Shown: piece after piece, positions 45,181 to 55,990 of the stretch | How the letters are laid out: each line of letters begins with the position of its first letter | How positions within the stretch are numbered: position 1 is the stretch's first letter | NCBI GenBank assembly: GCA_019802505.1 | Contig: JAFMOC010000011.1 | Span: 1,819,001-1,883,000, forward strand | Source: Corydoras sp. C115 | Taxonomy: Eukaryota > Chordata > Actinopteri > Siluriformes > Callichthyidae | DNA: 64,000 bases | Direction: 5' to 3' | Notes under the pieces: model-generated | What the model saw: the letters and a program-made list of their open reading frames with translations, nothing else | What the model was told of the DNA's origin: nothing | Database searches by the model: none | Position numbers and translations under genes: made by a program

Positions 45181-45560
45181 ATTTCCATTCTCTTGCCTTG
45201 CGTTCACTCACAGAACAATATCCAGTGCCAGAGCTAGATAACACATAAAAAAGTGCTTAAACCATTTAAGAACCTCAAGCAATTTCTGGGTTGTCTCCAG
45301 TGGATTTGCAATTAAGATCTCTTTCTTTTTGGTCCATTTTGTTTCACGTTACTCAGAAAACTGTGGCTGCCGTGCACCAGACTGTGATAATGCCATAATT
45401 ACCCAGCAAGGAGACAATCAAAGAAGGATGTATGGTGATAGATCTGTATATCCAGTGAGGTACAGCAGTTTGAATATTATTTCACACAAATAATCCTCTG
45501 TGCTGCTAATTCTTTCTATAACATTTGTTTGAAAGTCAATGCACAATCATGTGCCTTCAC
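45181..45560. promoter_or_regulatory. Enhancer-like unique block
   Basis: Contains GTGGCTGCCGTGCACCAGAC, TGTGATAATGCCATAATTAC and CCAGCAAGGAGACAATCAAA in repeat-free, even-composition text. Candidate conserved noncoding element by appearance. Confidence 0.38.
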
Positions 45561-45823
45561 TAGAGCACCAATAGTATAACAATGTGCTATCTTCACTGCC
45601 CGCATACCGTTCTTTTCTAGCAGTTTAAGTTCTGTGCTGCTTGTCTCTTGTGGTAAGTGCATATGGAAAGGGGTAACAAATATTAATCATCTTTTTGACA
45701 ATAGCGTCGACGTACACATAGCTGGACTGCATATTTTGAAGAGTAAAAAGGCACAGAAATCCCTTACAGTGTATCTGTATATACCTAAGTTGTTCCATAT
45801 CTATAAATAATGTAACATGAATT
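45561..45823. other. Unique DNA
   Basis: Nothing recognised. Confidence 0.4.
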
Positions 45824-46279
45824 AACGGCACAGTGGCTTAATAGTTAGCACATTTGCCTCTCAGCGCTGAAGATCCAGGTTCTTCAAGATAATGAATGAA
45901 TGAATGCTCTAAATTGCCCCATATAGTGTGTGTTTGTGTGTTAGTGTAGCGTACCCAATGATGGATTGGTGCCCTATCATGTGTGTATCTGCCCAGCACC
46001 CCAAATGTTCTCTCATGGATGGGCATAGTGAAGCCCCCTGCGATCCTAGTACAGGATTAAGCGGATGATAATGAATGAATGAATAATGAATGCATGCTGT
46101 AAATTACCCCATATTGTGTTTTTGTGTGGGTGTCTGTGTGAATAAGTGTGCCCAAAGATTAATTGACGCACTGTCGTTGGTGTATCTACCCAGCACCCGT
46201 AAGGTTCTCCCCTGGATAGGCATGGGGAGGCATAATCCTAGTACAGGATTAAAAGTAAGATAATGAAGGAATGAATAAT
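45824..46279 (+). mobile_element. Chain of three joined V-SINE pieces
   Basis: Piece 1 (45824-45904): head ACGGCACAGTGGCTTAATAG to the B-box, then straight to a tail AAGATAATGAATGAATG. Piece 2 (about 45905-46083): TGCTCTAAATTGCCCCATAT through the 3' half to GATAATGAATGAATGAAT. Piece 3 (about 46084-46279): again TGTAAATTACCCCATATTGT through a 3' half to AAGATAATGAAGGAATG. Each junction joins a GAATG tail to the internal word GAATGC. Confidence 0.85.
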
Positions 46280-46730
46280 GTGCCTGCAATATTACAGCTT
46301 CAAACTGTTAAAAAATGTGTTAACAACAGTAACAAGTAAAATGATGTATTCTTTGTTTTTTTTACATTATATACATTTTAAAGTTATTAGGTTAAATGTA
46401 ACAGTATTAGCCTCATCATTGTAAGCTGCAATGATGTTATAAAATATAATGGGCAAACAGACATCAGTCTGTAATCATCTGGAAACATGTTTTATGGAAG
46501 TGGTGTTCATTTGATGTTTTCATCAGCTGTCCAAAAAAAAGAACACTTCAAACCAGTCACACCACTACAAAAGATGTGTGTTGATAAGAATGCCAAGGTT
46601 CTACAATTCTAAGAAAAAAAACCTGATAGTGCATGGCATATTATTGCTCTGAATATGAATTTGATCTATTCAGTGTTATTTAAAAAATCATAAGTTAATT
46701 GAAATGAAATACTTTTGTAATGTGGCTAGA
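46280..46730. other. Unique AT-rich DNA
   Basis: Nothing recognised. Confidence 0.4.
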
Positions 46731-47380
46731 GGCATTTTACCTCCACACTCAGTGGTGTGCATGGTACTGATGCGAATAATAGCTTAGATGCATCTGCGGT
46801 TGCAACTAAAGTCATTACATAAGCTGGAATGTCGTATGCTAATATGTTGATTTAATTTGGAGGAGTACTTCAGCCTTTACCATGCTCCTCCCATACATAT
46901 GTAGTCACCGATTTGCAGCTGATTTTTTATTAAATAGGGCTGAGCATCTTTTTTATTAGTTTTGCATCTGGGTCTGTTTGAAAGTTTTTGATTCTGTGTG
47001 GTTGCAGGCAGCACAGTGTGGTAAGCTTTACCAGGTTTACCAGGCTGGAAGAGCATGCAGCATGCCGTAAGCTGCAGTATGTGCTGGCTAACATGCAGAC
47101 CAATGGGGTGCTAACATGTGCTCGTGCCTTACCATTGAGGCTGAGCAGCAGTCACCACAGGCTGGGATGGACTGGACCTGTGTTTACTAAAGCAGTCGGC
47201 AATGTCCGAGTCGGCAAGCACCATTTTGCCTTTTTGTTTTCTTTCTTTATTTTCTGTTGGGTGCACACAATCTCTGAGATAAACTGTGTGGTAGTAAGAG
47301 TAGTGTGCCACCTGACATATGTTTTGATTTGTAGGGGTCATGTGTGCATCTGCAGTGGTATGAAGGATGTGCATATGCCT
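46731..47380. promoter_or_regulatory. Enhancer-like unique block
   Basis: Even-composition text without repeats. A plus-strand frame of 131 codons (46988-47383) is the longest outside repeats, but it has no recognised domain, no signal sequence, and an 85-codon frame opposes it. CATGCAG/GTGCTGG repetition near 47055-47110. I regard it as noncoding. Confidence 0.3.
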
Positions 47381-47980
47381 TGACATTTTATATTTCTTCT
47401 AAAATGATTATTTGACATAACAAAATAAACTTTTATGTCTTTTATTTGTCTCTTGTTGGTCTTTCCCATGTGGCTGGGTTCAGTATGTCCACAATTTCAG
47501 TATTCCTTCTTCACATCAATAACCAGATCTTTCAATATTGATGAATAGTGTACTTTTAAAAAAAATCTAATTAACATGCAGAACTTTTTTTTTTCTTAGC
47601 AGTTACCAAGATGTAACTTCACTTGGTAAGATCTATGGATTGTATTCATAGTGGGAACCTGCTGCTAGTTGGTGAAGGGCCAGTAAACAGCTTTCCCTAT
47701 AAGAGCTTAAAGCCCAGACCTCCTCACACTCTTCCTACGAGTGATAAAAGGCAGTGTTTATGCTTGCACCACTAGGGAATAGCCTACTACCTTGCCCTCA
47801 CCTCTACTTTCTTTTAAATGCAAGAAACTTATTTCATCCCTCCATCTCTTTTACCTGCATCTCTTTCACAGGGAGCCAATTCTTTTATTCAATCACCCCC
47901 CCCAGGCCTTTGTGTGCATCTTCTTTTCTCTTCCTCCTGTATGCTCGCTCTCTTTCGTACTCTCAAAAATAGTGTGCTGC
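47381..47980. other. Unique DNA, pyrimidine-rich from 47715 to 47960
   Basis: CCTCACCTCTACTTTCTTTT and similar text give three overlapping S/F/L-rich frames that are not gene-like. No gene. Confidence 0.4.
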
Positions 47981-48800
47981 TGTTTTACTCTTCCTTCACA
48001 GCCCAGTGGCTTTCAGAAACTAACCTTTCCTTGGCTTTGTAGCCCTACCACCATCCTATAAGGTCTCCATGGGAAGTGGTTGAGGACATAGCACTTCTGA
48101 GAAATGTCACATCTTCAGATCCATTCAAACCTAATGAAGCCATAAAACAAACCCCTAAAACCAAACTCCCTGGAAGACAGAACCCCCTCACTTGCTTCTC
48201 TAATCTTTAACTTCCATCACAAAATGAAAACTACAACCGAGCAGCAAGAAGAGCTAGACATGATACATTAACAATGTGATTGATGTAAGATGGAAAAAGG
48301 GAAGAAAAGGATGGCTGGCAGTTAAAAGTACTGAGAGTCCCTGCTTAGTGCTCAAAGAGTCTCAAAAAATCAATGCCGGCCTACCAACTCAATAACCGGC
48401 ACACATTTTACCCAGTGGATAAAACTTGAAAGGTGTTATTTGCTGAAAAGGTTTGGGCCACTAACCAGAACTGCAATTGTCTGTGAATAAGCCACTGATA
48501 AAAGGAACTATTTACATGCCAGGATAATATGTCATCCAGAAGGCGCTCTACAGAAAGGAAGTCAAGTGCAAAAGGTGTCAGCTAGCTAAAATATGTTTTA
48601 GAAAATGTTTTTTTGGATGGGGATATTTCACACGTTACTCATCTTCAAATTGAATTCAATAGTTATTCGAAAAAGTGCAGCCCTCAAAAAGTTGCTGTAA
48701 CCTTTCGCTTTTCTGTGCTAAAACAGTGATTCCAACAGCCTCTCTGCAGGTTATCTCAGCAAGCCTGAAGCTATAGAAAAATGCAAGTGTGCATAAAGGG
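47981..48800. promoter_or_regulatory. Enhancer-like unique block
   Basis: Repeat-free text of even composition, e.g. ACATTAACAATGTGATTGAT, GCCACTGATAAAAGGAACTA and CAAGCCTGAAGCTATAG. Weaker than the other blocks. Confidence 0.27.
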
Positions 48801-49419
48801 TAGGTACACCTTAGAAAACTGTTAAATACCCTAGGTTGTTTTTTAGTAAGTAAATAAATAATTTGTTAGTTAATTAATAAAAATAAAATAAAGAAAATAA
48901 TAATTATTTTTTAAAATCCACTTTGGATTGCAGTATGCATCTGCAATTATTTTGGGCTGCCTTATTAAATTTATTCTGCAGTAGTAGTGGTATAACAATA
49001 ACACTGTGAACTCTTCTTCATTAATTGTTAAATTAGGAGTGTTGTATCCAAAAGTGGATTCTGTCAAATTAAGAGGGAAAAGAATAGTGGGTAGTGGGGT
49101 TTATTAGGGTGGAGAAAATACTATGTAGAATACTCAGCAGATGCCAATCAGGACACATGAGTCAGCAAGGGCTCCTAAGGGAGATAAATTAGAGTTCAAT
49201 GTGCAGGCAAGGACATTCAACTTTCCAATACTTAGAGTCTCTAATACAACACTGCAATCTAAAATAAATAACTGACACATAGAATCACTAAAAAAGTCAC
49301 CCCACTTTTTGACCTACAATGATGTACAAATGTTTTTAAATATGTTTTAAAAAAGTTTTAAATATGATATTTCCTCAAAAATATCCTGAACCATTATCCA
49401 AATTTATTTCAATAGTTTG
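48801..49419. other. Unique AT-rich DNA
   Basis: Nothing recognised. Confidence 0.4.
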
Positions 49420-49431
49420 ATTCTAAATTAA

Positions 49432-49756
49432 GGGCGGCACGGTGGCTTAGTGGTTAGCATGTTCGACTCTCAGAGCTGAGGATTCCTGGATTAAATCCCA
49501 ATCTGGGTGGAGTTTCGATTTCGGGAAGCGTTTCCTCCGGTTTCTCCCGTTTCCTTTCACAGTCCATAAACATACTGTAGATTCAAGTAAAATCGAGTGC
49601 TCTATTGTAAAATGCCCCATATAGTGTATTTTTGTGCGTTTGTGTGTGTGCCCAGCGATAGATTGGCGCCCTGTCCTGAGTGTATCTGTGTTCTCCCACC
49701 CGTGACCCAAGTAAAGGATTAAGCAGAGGATATAGAATGAATGAATGAATTCATTA
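49432..49756 (+). mobile_element. V-SINE, full length, with target-site duplication
   Basis: Head GGGCGGCACGGTGGCTTAGT, a weakened B-box GGATTAAATCCC, core with CGTTTCCTCCGGTTTCTCCC, AATGCCCCATATAGTGTATT, GCGATAGATTGGCGCCCTGT, a shortened 3' half lacking CCCCTGGATGGGC, and the tail AATGAATGAATGAATTCATTA. ATTCTAAATTAA flanks it at 49420-49431 and 49757-49768, a 12-bp duplication. Confidence 0.93.
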
Positions 49757-49768
49757 ATTCTAAATTAA

Positions 49769-50160
49769 AATGGGTACCATTCGTTTTATGAAAAACTAGA
49801 ATTATCAAAGCCCAATCTTCACATCTTATTTATGAAAGTGTATTATAGCATAAACAGATGAGATTTCTGAAGACCTCAGAAAAAAAGGTTGGTGCTCATC
49901 TGGCTGGAAAAGAGTTTGTATTCTATGAATGTGCAATCAGACAGAATGTGTAAAAATGGAATAAACCTAAGCCTATTTCTTCGATCATGAGCAGTGGTTA
50001 AAAAGAAAGATCACTTTAAGTGAACATTTTATTGCCCAAATGTTTATCTTTGATGTCCCAGGAGTCGTATTTGTGATATTTACTTACGTCTCATTTTGAG
50101 ATTGACTTTGACACAGATGTTTCTCCTAAAATTTTTGAAATTTTAAATAGTATAATACAA
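49769..50160. other. Unique AT-rich DNA
   Basis: Nothing recognised. Confidence 0.4.
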
Positions 50161-50512
50161 GGGTGGTACAGTGGCTTAGTGGTTAGCATGTTCGCCTCTT
50201 AGCGCTGGGGATTCCAGGTTCCAATCCCACTCTGGGTGGAGTTTCCATGTTCTCCCTATGTTCATGTGGGTTTTCCTCCAGGTTCTCTGGTTTCCTCCCA
50301 CAGTCCAAAAACCTGGATTTAAGGTATACTGAATGCTCTAAATTGCCCCATATAGTGTGTGTCTGTGTGAGTGAGTGTGTAGCCAGTGATAGATTGGCGC
50401 CCTGTCCTGGTTGTGTCTGCCCAGCACCTGAAATGTTCTCCTCTGGATAAGCGAAACCCCTCCGCGACTGTAGTAGAGGATTAAGCAGAAGATAATGACG
50501 GAATGAGTGAAT
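50161..50512 (+). mobile_element. V-SINE, full length
   Basis: Head GGGTGGTACAGTGGCTTAGT, TTCCAGGTTCCAATCCCACT, core CTCTGGTTTCCTCCCACAGT, AATGCTCTAAATTGCCCCAT, 3' half and tail GAAGATAATGACGGAATGAG. No clear target duplication, in keeping with its older, diverged state. Confidence 0.92.
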
Positions 50513-50652
50513 ACCATTTAACTACATTTACATTGTCAAAGGGATAGAGTTACTTAATGAAACTAACATTTTAGTTCCTACTCTTTTTGCAATTTTTTTT
50601 GGTTCTATTCACAACATACATGCAGTATTACAGTGTAATGCAGTGTTTGGGG
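50513..50652. other. Unique AT-rich DNA
   Basis: Nothing recognised. Confidence 0.4.
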
Positions 50653-50940
50653 TGTGACACTAAGAAACAGACATATACAAAAAGGCTTTATTCTGCCAAA
50701 CAATACGTTTTATAGCCGATAGCTTTTTTAGTATTTACAGTTTATGTACACCATATCACACACAGGAAGTCAAGTGCAGATCACACTCTCTTTTCCATCT
50801 GCCCACTTCCAGCCTCTTTTACTATGACATAGAGGGAGAGATAATTAGTAACATCAATCCCAGGCAGGTGTTAATATTTACCTGATCTGCCTCCCCAGCC
50901 TGCCCTCCATCTGCATCTCCCATCATGTCTTCGCGTTACA
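50653..50940 (-). mobile_element. Possible solo LTR
   Basis: Read on the minus strand it begins TGTAACGCGAAGACATGATG, has a TATA-type GGCTATAAAACGT (plus-strand 50704-50716), AATAAA (plus-strand 50687-50692), and ends TTAGTGTCACA. The TG...CA ends with imperfect inverted termini, the promoter and the polyadenylation signal fit an LTR of about 288 bp. The TATA and AATAAA are unusually close (about 17 bp). No primer-binding site or coding region lies beside it, and no clear target duplication is seen. Confidence 0.5.
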
Positions 50941-51380
50941 TACAGGTACTATTTGGAAGGTGGCTCTTTAACAGTATAGAAGTAACGCTGATACAGTGCT
51001 AGTGTGTTGTGCTGGTACAAGATGCGGCAGTTCTGCTGGATGTCAATATCAATATACTTATCTAGAAAATCAAAAATGTTTAGCTACCACATTCGTGTTG
51101 TCAGCATCCTGTAAGCACTAATAAAGAATAAGGAATAAAAAATGAAAGCGCATATAAATTATTGTCTCAGTGTCCACTCTCTGGAGCAAATATATATTTT
51201 ATATACATATATATTTGGGATGCATGGACTAATCACTGGTCTCAGATGTGCCAAAGGTGGTTGAGCCATTTAGTTTGTGCCTGTTCAGTTCGAAGCACAC
51301 AAGCCACTTTCCTTGTTCTTCCACTCAAACAAGTCTCTTTAGACAAAAGCCTCAGTAAATGTGTTTTAGTAAAGATCTTA
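50941..51380. other. Unique AT-rich DNA
   Basis: The 121-codon frame at 51162-51527 has no domain. Nothing else recognised. Confidence 0.35.
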
Positions 51381-51388
51381 ATTAAGTC

Positions 51389-51452
51389 TCACGTTGTGCT
51401 CAGATTGCTCAAAATATTTAACTTGGTTATAAAAGACAAGTGTCTCAATATA
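51389..51452. repeat. Unclassified dispersed repeat shared with 9433-9482
   Basis: CGTTGTGCTCAGATT and AAGACAAGTGTCTCAATATA match the region near 9433-9482, with a longer spacer here. Extent and family are unknown. Confidence 0.45.
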
Positions 51453-51496
51453 AAAGTAACAATTTCTTATTTAAAGACTAAGAGCTTTTTTAGTTT

Positions 51497-51760
51497 TCCA
51501 TCCATCAATTCATTATCTTCTGCTTAATCCTCTAATAGGGTCGCAGAGGGGTTCACCATGCCAATCCAATTGAATGCAATTTAGAGCATTCAATATACCT
51601 TAAATCAAAGTTTTTGGACTGTGGGAGGAAACCGGAGAACCCAGAGGAAACCCACGTGGAAACGGGGCAAACATGGAAACTACACCCAGATTGGAATTCG
51701 AACCTGGAATCCATAGCGCTGAGAGGCGAACATGCTAACCATCAAGCCACCGTGCCCCCA
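51497..51760 (-). mobile_element. V-SINE with a deleted 3' half
   Basis: CATCAATTCATTATCTTCTG and CTCTAATAGGGTCGCAGAGG jump to GCAATTTAGAGCATTCAATA, then the complete core, B-box GGAATTCGAACCTGGAATCC and head CAAGCCACCGTGCCCCC. Confidence 0.88.
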
Positions 51761-52254
51761 CACTGTATTTATTGTGACCATCAGCTGGAATGTTGCCTGC
51801 ATAGTACAGATTTCTTTCCATATTAGTTGTGCATAAAAAATAAGAGCTTGTAAATTACTAGAAAAAGTGGAATCGCCAAGTTACTTAAATATATATTTTC
51901 GAAATTGTATCGGTCATTCTGTCCTGCCCTTTGCACCTTCTTAGAATAACTATTTTAATTATATCTTTCCCCCTCTACACAAGCTGCAGACCTCTCTTCC
52001 AAACTGACCTTCCAAACTGGCAGGAAGGCAGCTCATCTGACCTAGGCAAAGTTATTACTGAAACCAGACCAGGTGGGTGGAGTGTTATTTCCACTGAATA
52101 TACAACTGTATATTTTATCAACTTTGAGCCTATTGTGATCTAATACTAGTTATTTTACAGGACCAAAAATACATTCTAATTGTATCTAGCCTATAATAAA
52201 TTGTTATTAATAAAGAAGAATTCTTATAAATGACAAAACATAGCTTTGTTATTT
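51761..52254. other. Unique DNA
   Basis: 51930-52140 has an even composition and a 70-codon frame without a domain. Nothing else. Confidence 0.35.
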
Positions 52255-52458
52255 GCATTTCATTTGGTCAATTAGTAAACATTTTTATCCACAACTTACA
52301 AAGTGAGCACAGGGTTGGCACAGCATCAATGGAGCAGTGAGGGTTAAGGGTCTTAAATCAAGGATCCACGTCGGTAACTTCAAGTGGACCTGGAATTTGA
52401 ACCCACAACCTTCTTATTGATAGCTCAACACTCTAACCATTGAGCTACCACACCCCCC
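52255..52458 (-). mobile_element. Second tRNA-derived SINE family, near full length
   Basis: CATTTCATTTGGTCAATTAG (3' end), GAGGGTTAAGGGTCTTAAAT in the middle, then the inverted head TTGAACCCACAACCTTC to CATTGAGCTACCACACCCC. The word TGAGCTACCA is repeated just outside (52460-52470), a short head duplication. Confidence 0.85.
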
Positions 52459-52752
52459 ACTGAGCTACCAACCTAACCAAATATATATTCAATGAAGTCC
52501 GAAATTAAAGCAAATTAAAAAAAGATATTTATAGTTAGAATTTTTGTGTTTTTTTTATAGTGTTTGTCACATAGGGATTAACCACATACTCGACAGTTGT
52601 ACAGGGGCTTCCCTTCCTGACCTAAGCCTCCTATTTATCCGGGCTTGGGGCTGGCATTGCAAGTGCACTGACACGTATATTAAAAATGGCAAGGACAATT
52701 TTGCATTTACTTATAGACATGTCCTTGCATGTGGGAAGATATCAGAGAATGT

Positions 52753-52788
<36 letters not shown>

Positions 52789-52877
52789 AACACACAGCTC
52801 CAGCTATAAATGGATAAATCAGACCAGCTACAATTCAGACCAAAGATTAATAGATTAATATGATCAAAAACATTTGG
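52459..52877. other. Unique DNA with an (AC)n tract
   Basis: (AC)n with AAAC variants at about 52757-52797. No gene; the 104-codon frame across it is chance. Confidence 0.5.
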
Positions 52878-53063
52878 TTTGGGGACAACTCCTTGCCTTA
52901 GTATTTAGGACGTTTGCCTCTCAGAACTTGTGATTTGGGTTCCCAGTGTGTGTGCCCAGCAATAAATTGGGGCCCTGTCAAGCGCCCGAAATGTTCTCCC
53001 CTGGATGGGCATGGGGAACCCCATTAACCTAGTAGAGAATTGAGTGCGAGATAATGAATAAAT
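52878..53063 (+). mobile_element. V-SINE with deleted core
   Basis: Degraded head CCTTGCCTTAGTATTTAGGA, then a jump to GTGTGTGCCCAGCAATAAAT, CCCCTGGATGGGCATGGGGA and the tail GCGAGATAATGAATAAAT. Confidence 0.8.
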
Positions 53064-54602
53064 TATTTCAAAAGTTTGGTGTGTTTTTGTTTTGATATTT
53101 ACACCTTTAACACAGCATATTTTTAACAATGCACAATTTTTTAGGCAAGCACAAATATTGAAACTGAGAAGAATCATATTATCTAAAATGTGACATTAAG
53201 CATTTATGAAGTTAATTGATGACCACGACAAGGCACAAGATGCTCTTGACATAATGTTAGAAATAATCATCTTATCAGCTGCACACAGACTTTTGTTGTC
53301 CATACAGTTTAAATGTCTATCATTACAACAAAAGGAGAACATGCCAAATGCTAATATATTTTGCAAATTCATAATTTTAACATGAAAAATGTTTAAAAAA
53401 AGAATTAATATAATCCTACTGATAACATTATTTGTAATAAAAATCATTGTTTTATCTTATGTATCAGCATTGAAGTGCTCTCAAAGATTTCACTCTTTCT
53501 GTATGTAACCATAAAAAAATAACTGAGTAAATATGAGGTAAAGTTTTGCTTAAAAAAACAATAATAAGGAAACAACACTGTAAAGAGTTATAAGTTATAC
53601 AACTGCTATATTAAATAAATTCTAAGTGCAATGCTGAAGAATTTCAAAACACAAAGTTGCAATAGTACTGTACAAGTGCAAAGAAACACAATGCTTTAAT
53701 AAACATGCCTTGAATAGAACACATTTGCAGTACATGATAACACATTGGTAAAAAAGGGAAAACTCTTTTCCTAGAAATATGGTTAACAACAGCTTCTTGG
53801 TCAAGGCTGTGCTAAACTGCCAAAACAGCAGCGTGTAGGTCAGGCTGAGGTGGTGGGGAGGGTTGGGGGATCATGCTGAGACCCTTCACCACCCTAGCAC
53901 TGTCCAGATCAGAGCACAGCAGTGCGAGACACCTCATTATGAGTAGCTCCAGTGACCCCCACACTCATGTCACCCATATAATACCAACCTACATGCTGCA
54001 AGGGTCTTGTCATTAACATTGACCACAGGGACTCAGGGAAACACAGCCCAAAAATATAACAACAGCTCAAAAATCTACTAAGTGCTATAACCTCAGCTCA
54101 GCCATACAGTCACCTGTGTTATCCAGTTTCACCTGACACTTTAATACTCAGAATAGAATCCTAATGGACATGAAAGGATTATCATTTAGATTACTTATAA
54201 TTAGCAAACAGTAGTGGCTTACCTGTTCAAAGGCAAAGAGAAGATCAATGTCAAGGTGAGACATGCAATAAAAAGGAAAGCAGAGATGTTAGGTTTTAGC
54301 AAAGACTCTAAGGTTCTTATAAAATATAAATATCATATATATATACACAATTTGAGCATATGTAAAACAGTATGTGGATAGTTTGATTGTGTATTATATT
54401 CATTTATTGTCTGAAATTAGGTTCGTTTGTCTCAAAGTTTTTGAAGTTTTTGTTTACACAACCTGTTACACCAATAACATTTCATTTCAGTCAACATTTT
54501 CGAATACTTTATTTTACCATGAAGTGACTTATTTTGCCTACTGTGCTTACACACAGAGGAATTTGTGCAGTGAAACACACACATATACACACACTGATTA
54601 AG
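53064..54602. other. Unique DNA, no gene recognised
   Basis: AT-rich from 53064 to 53810. The block 53815-54160 has an even composition (CCACCCTAGCACTGTCCAGA, CGAGACACCTCATTATGAGT) and may be conserved noncoding DNA. Confidence 0.33.
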
Positions 54603-54768
54603 TGAGCCCACATGCCCGGAGCAGTGGGCAGCTCTATACACGGCGCCCAGGAAGCAATTGGGGTTAGGTGCTTTGCTCAAGGGCACATCAGCCATGATAC
54701 TTGGTGTGACCGGGAACTGAAAAGTAGACCTTCAGGTCATAAGGCTGGTTCCTAAACCACAAGTTAGA
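54603..54768 (-). mobile_element. Third tRNA-derived SINE family, degraded
   Basis: The plus-strand text CATGCCCGGAGCAGTGGGCA, CGGCGCCCAGGAAGCAATTG, GGTGCTTTGCTCAAGGGCAC and the partly decayed inverted head (TCATAAGGCTGGTTCCTAAACC) follow a fish dispersed repeat in which CCCGGAGCAGTGGGCAGC precedes GGCGCCCGGGGAGCA. Orientation is given by the inverted tRNA-like head at the right. Confidence 0.65.
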
Positions 54769-54770
54769 TA

Positions 54771-54826
54771 ATAAGATTTTACAATAAATGTATTTAAAAT
54801 AAGATTTTACAATAAATGTATTTAAA
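54771..54826. repeat. Perfect 28-bp tandem duplication
   Basis: The unit starting ATAAGATTTTACAATAAATG occurs at 54771-54798 and again, without a gap or mismatch, at 54799-54826. The perfect identity suggests a recent slippage event next to the degraded SINE. Confidence 0.95.
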
Positions 54827-55439
54827 TTGACCTGTTTGAAAATAAAAAAATACCAAAACAAAATAAACCAAGCAACATGTTTCTCCTGCTTTGCATTTGT
54901 CATGGTTACAAAGTACAACTGTAATCACATGAAATGTCATACATACTGCAGCATGAAAGGTATGTGCTGTTTTCTGTGACAGGAATTTATACGATTTTCA
55001 CTAAGCTATTTGAATGCAAATTAAGTACAAACTATGTAGAAAAGAAAACGTCCTCAAATGTATCATGTATCGCCTTTCAGGCACTTACATCATTACAGAG
55101 TGCAAGTTTAGTGGGTTCAAGAAAATAATAGGTACACATATGCATTGCAGCATGTTCTTACAGACAGCTCCAGGGTCTTTTGTTAATCAGTTAATTCACA
55201 AAGTTATTATAGCATGCTAGGTAAGTAACCAAATTTTTGTCCATTTGTTAGATGCTTAATAATATAATAAAATGTTCACTGTCACTGTCAACTTAATGTG
55301 TTTATATGTCAGTGGGTTTTTTTTTTAAATTATAGTAAAATACATAAAAATACATCAGTCAAAAGCAGACTAAAATGTTGCAATGAAATCAGATGCATTA
55401 ATTTATTTTATCAGCATTCTAAAGAAAAAGTCATAACAA
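54827..55439. other. Unique AT-rich DNA
   Basis: Nothing recognised. Confidence 0.4.
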
Positions 55440-55640
55440 TATTTTGATGGTAGCATGATGGCGCTGGGAAGAGGAGAGGTCAACATGTTGATCAGGGAGA
55501 TTGATAAGTGCATTTGGCAATAATCAGCCCATATTTGTAGTTTAAGTGCATTTTTAATTACAGTGTTTAATAAAGCCAGGTTCTGATGGTTCTTTCTGTC
55601 TCAGGTCCCCATCATTACATTTTGGTGCCAAAACTCGGGA
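55440..55640 (+). mobile_element. LTR-like unit followed by a primer-binding-like motif (left arm of an inverted pair)
   Basis: AATAAA at 55569-55574, an LTR-type end ATCATTACA at 55611-55619, and directly after it TTTTGGTGCCAAAACTCGGG (55620-55639). The order LTR end, short spacer, TGGTGCCNAAACNCGGGA is that of a retrotransposon primer-binding site. A related unit lies in the opposite orientation at 55722-55990. No coding region remains; the family is not assigned. Confidence 0.5.
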
Positions 55641-55721
55641 CGGATGAGTGTCACACCCCGGCGTCTTCTGATCCATCCACGGCTATGGAAAAATCCGCTT
55701 GCCCCGCCCACTCTGCTTTGC

Positions 55722-55990
55722 TTGGTACCAAAATGTAACGCAGGGTGGATTTCTCTCAACAGGAATGGGCTTTATTACACATTGTACTTAAATATAAACT
55801 TAAGCTACAAATGTGGGCTGATGTTCTTGCCAAACATCCCGCTCCTTGTCTATGGCATCTCTCTCTGCCGCATGTGATGTCATAGCTTATAATGCTGCAC
55901 ATGTCATCAGGTGGAGCAGCATCAGGTGCACAAATCAATCTTTCTGATCAACTCAGCAGCTCTGCCATCTCTTCCACAGTGCCACAGCAC
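55722..55990 (-). mobile_element. LTR-like unit (right arm of the inverted pair)
   Basis: On the minus strand this reads GTTGATCAGAAAGATTGATT, ATCAGCCCACATTTGTAGCT, GTAATAAAGCCCATTCC and GCGTTACATTTTGGTACCAA. Each has a counterpart in the left arm in the same order (GTTGATCAGGGAGATTGATA, ATCAGCCCATATTTGTAGTT, TTAATAAAGCCAGG, CATTACATTTTGGTGCCAA). The two are clearly diverged homologues with their inner ends facing each other across about 80 bp. Confidence 0.5.

Noticed and set aside
46988..47383. 131-codon frame outside recognised repeats
   Set aside because: No domain, no signal sequence, no splice or promoter context, and an 85-codon frame on the other strand; balanced composition explains it.
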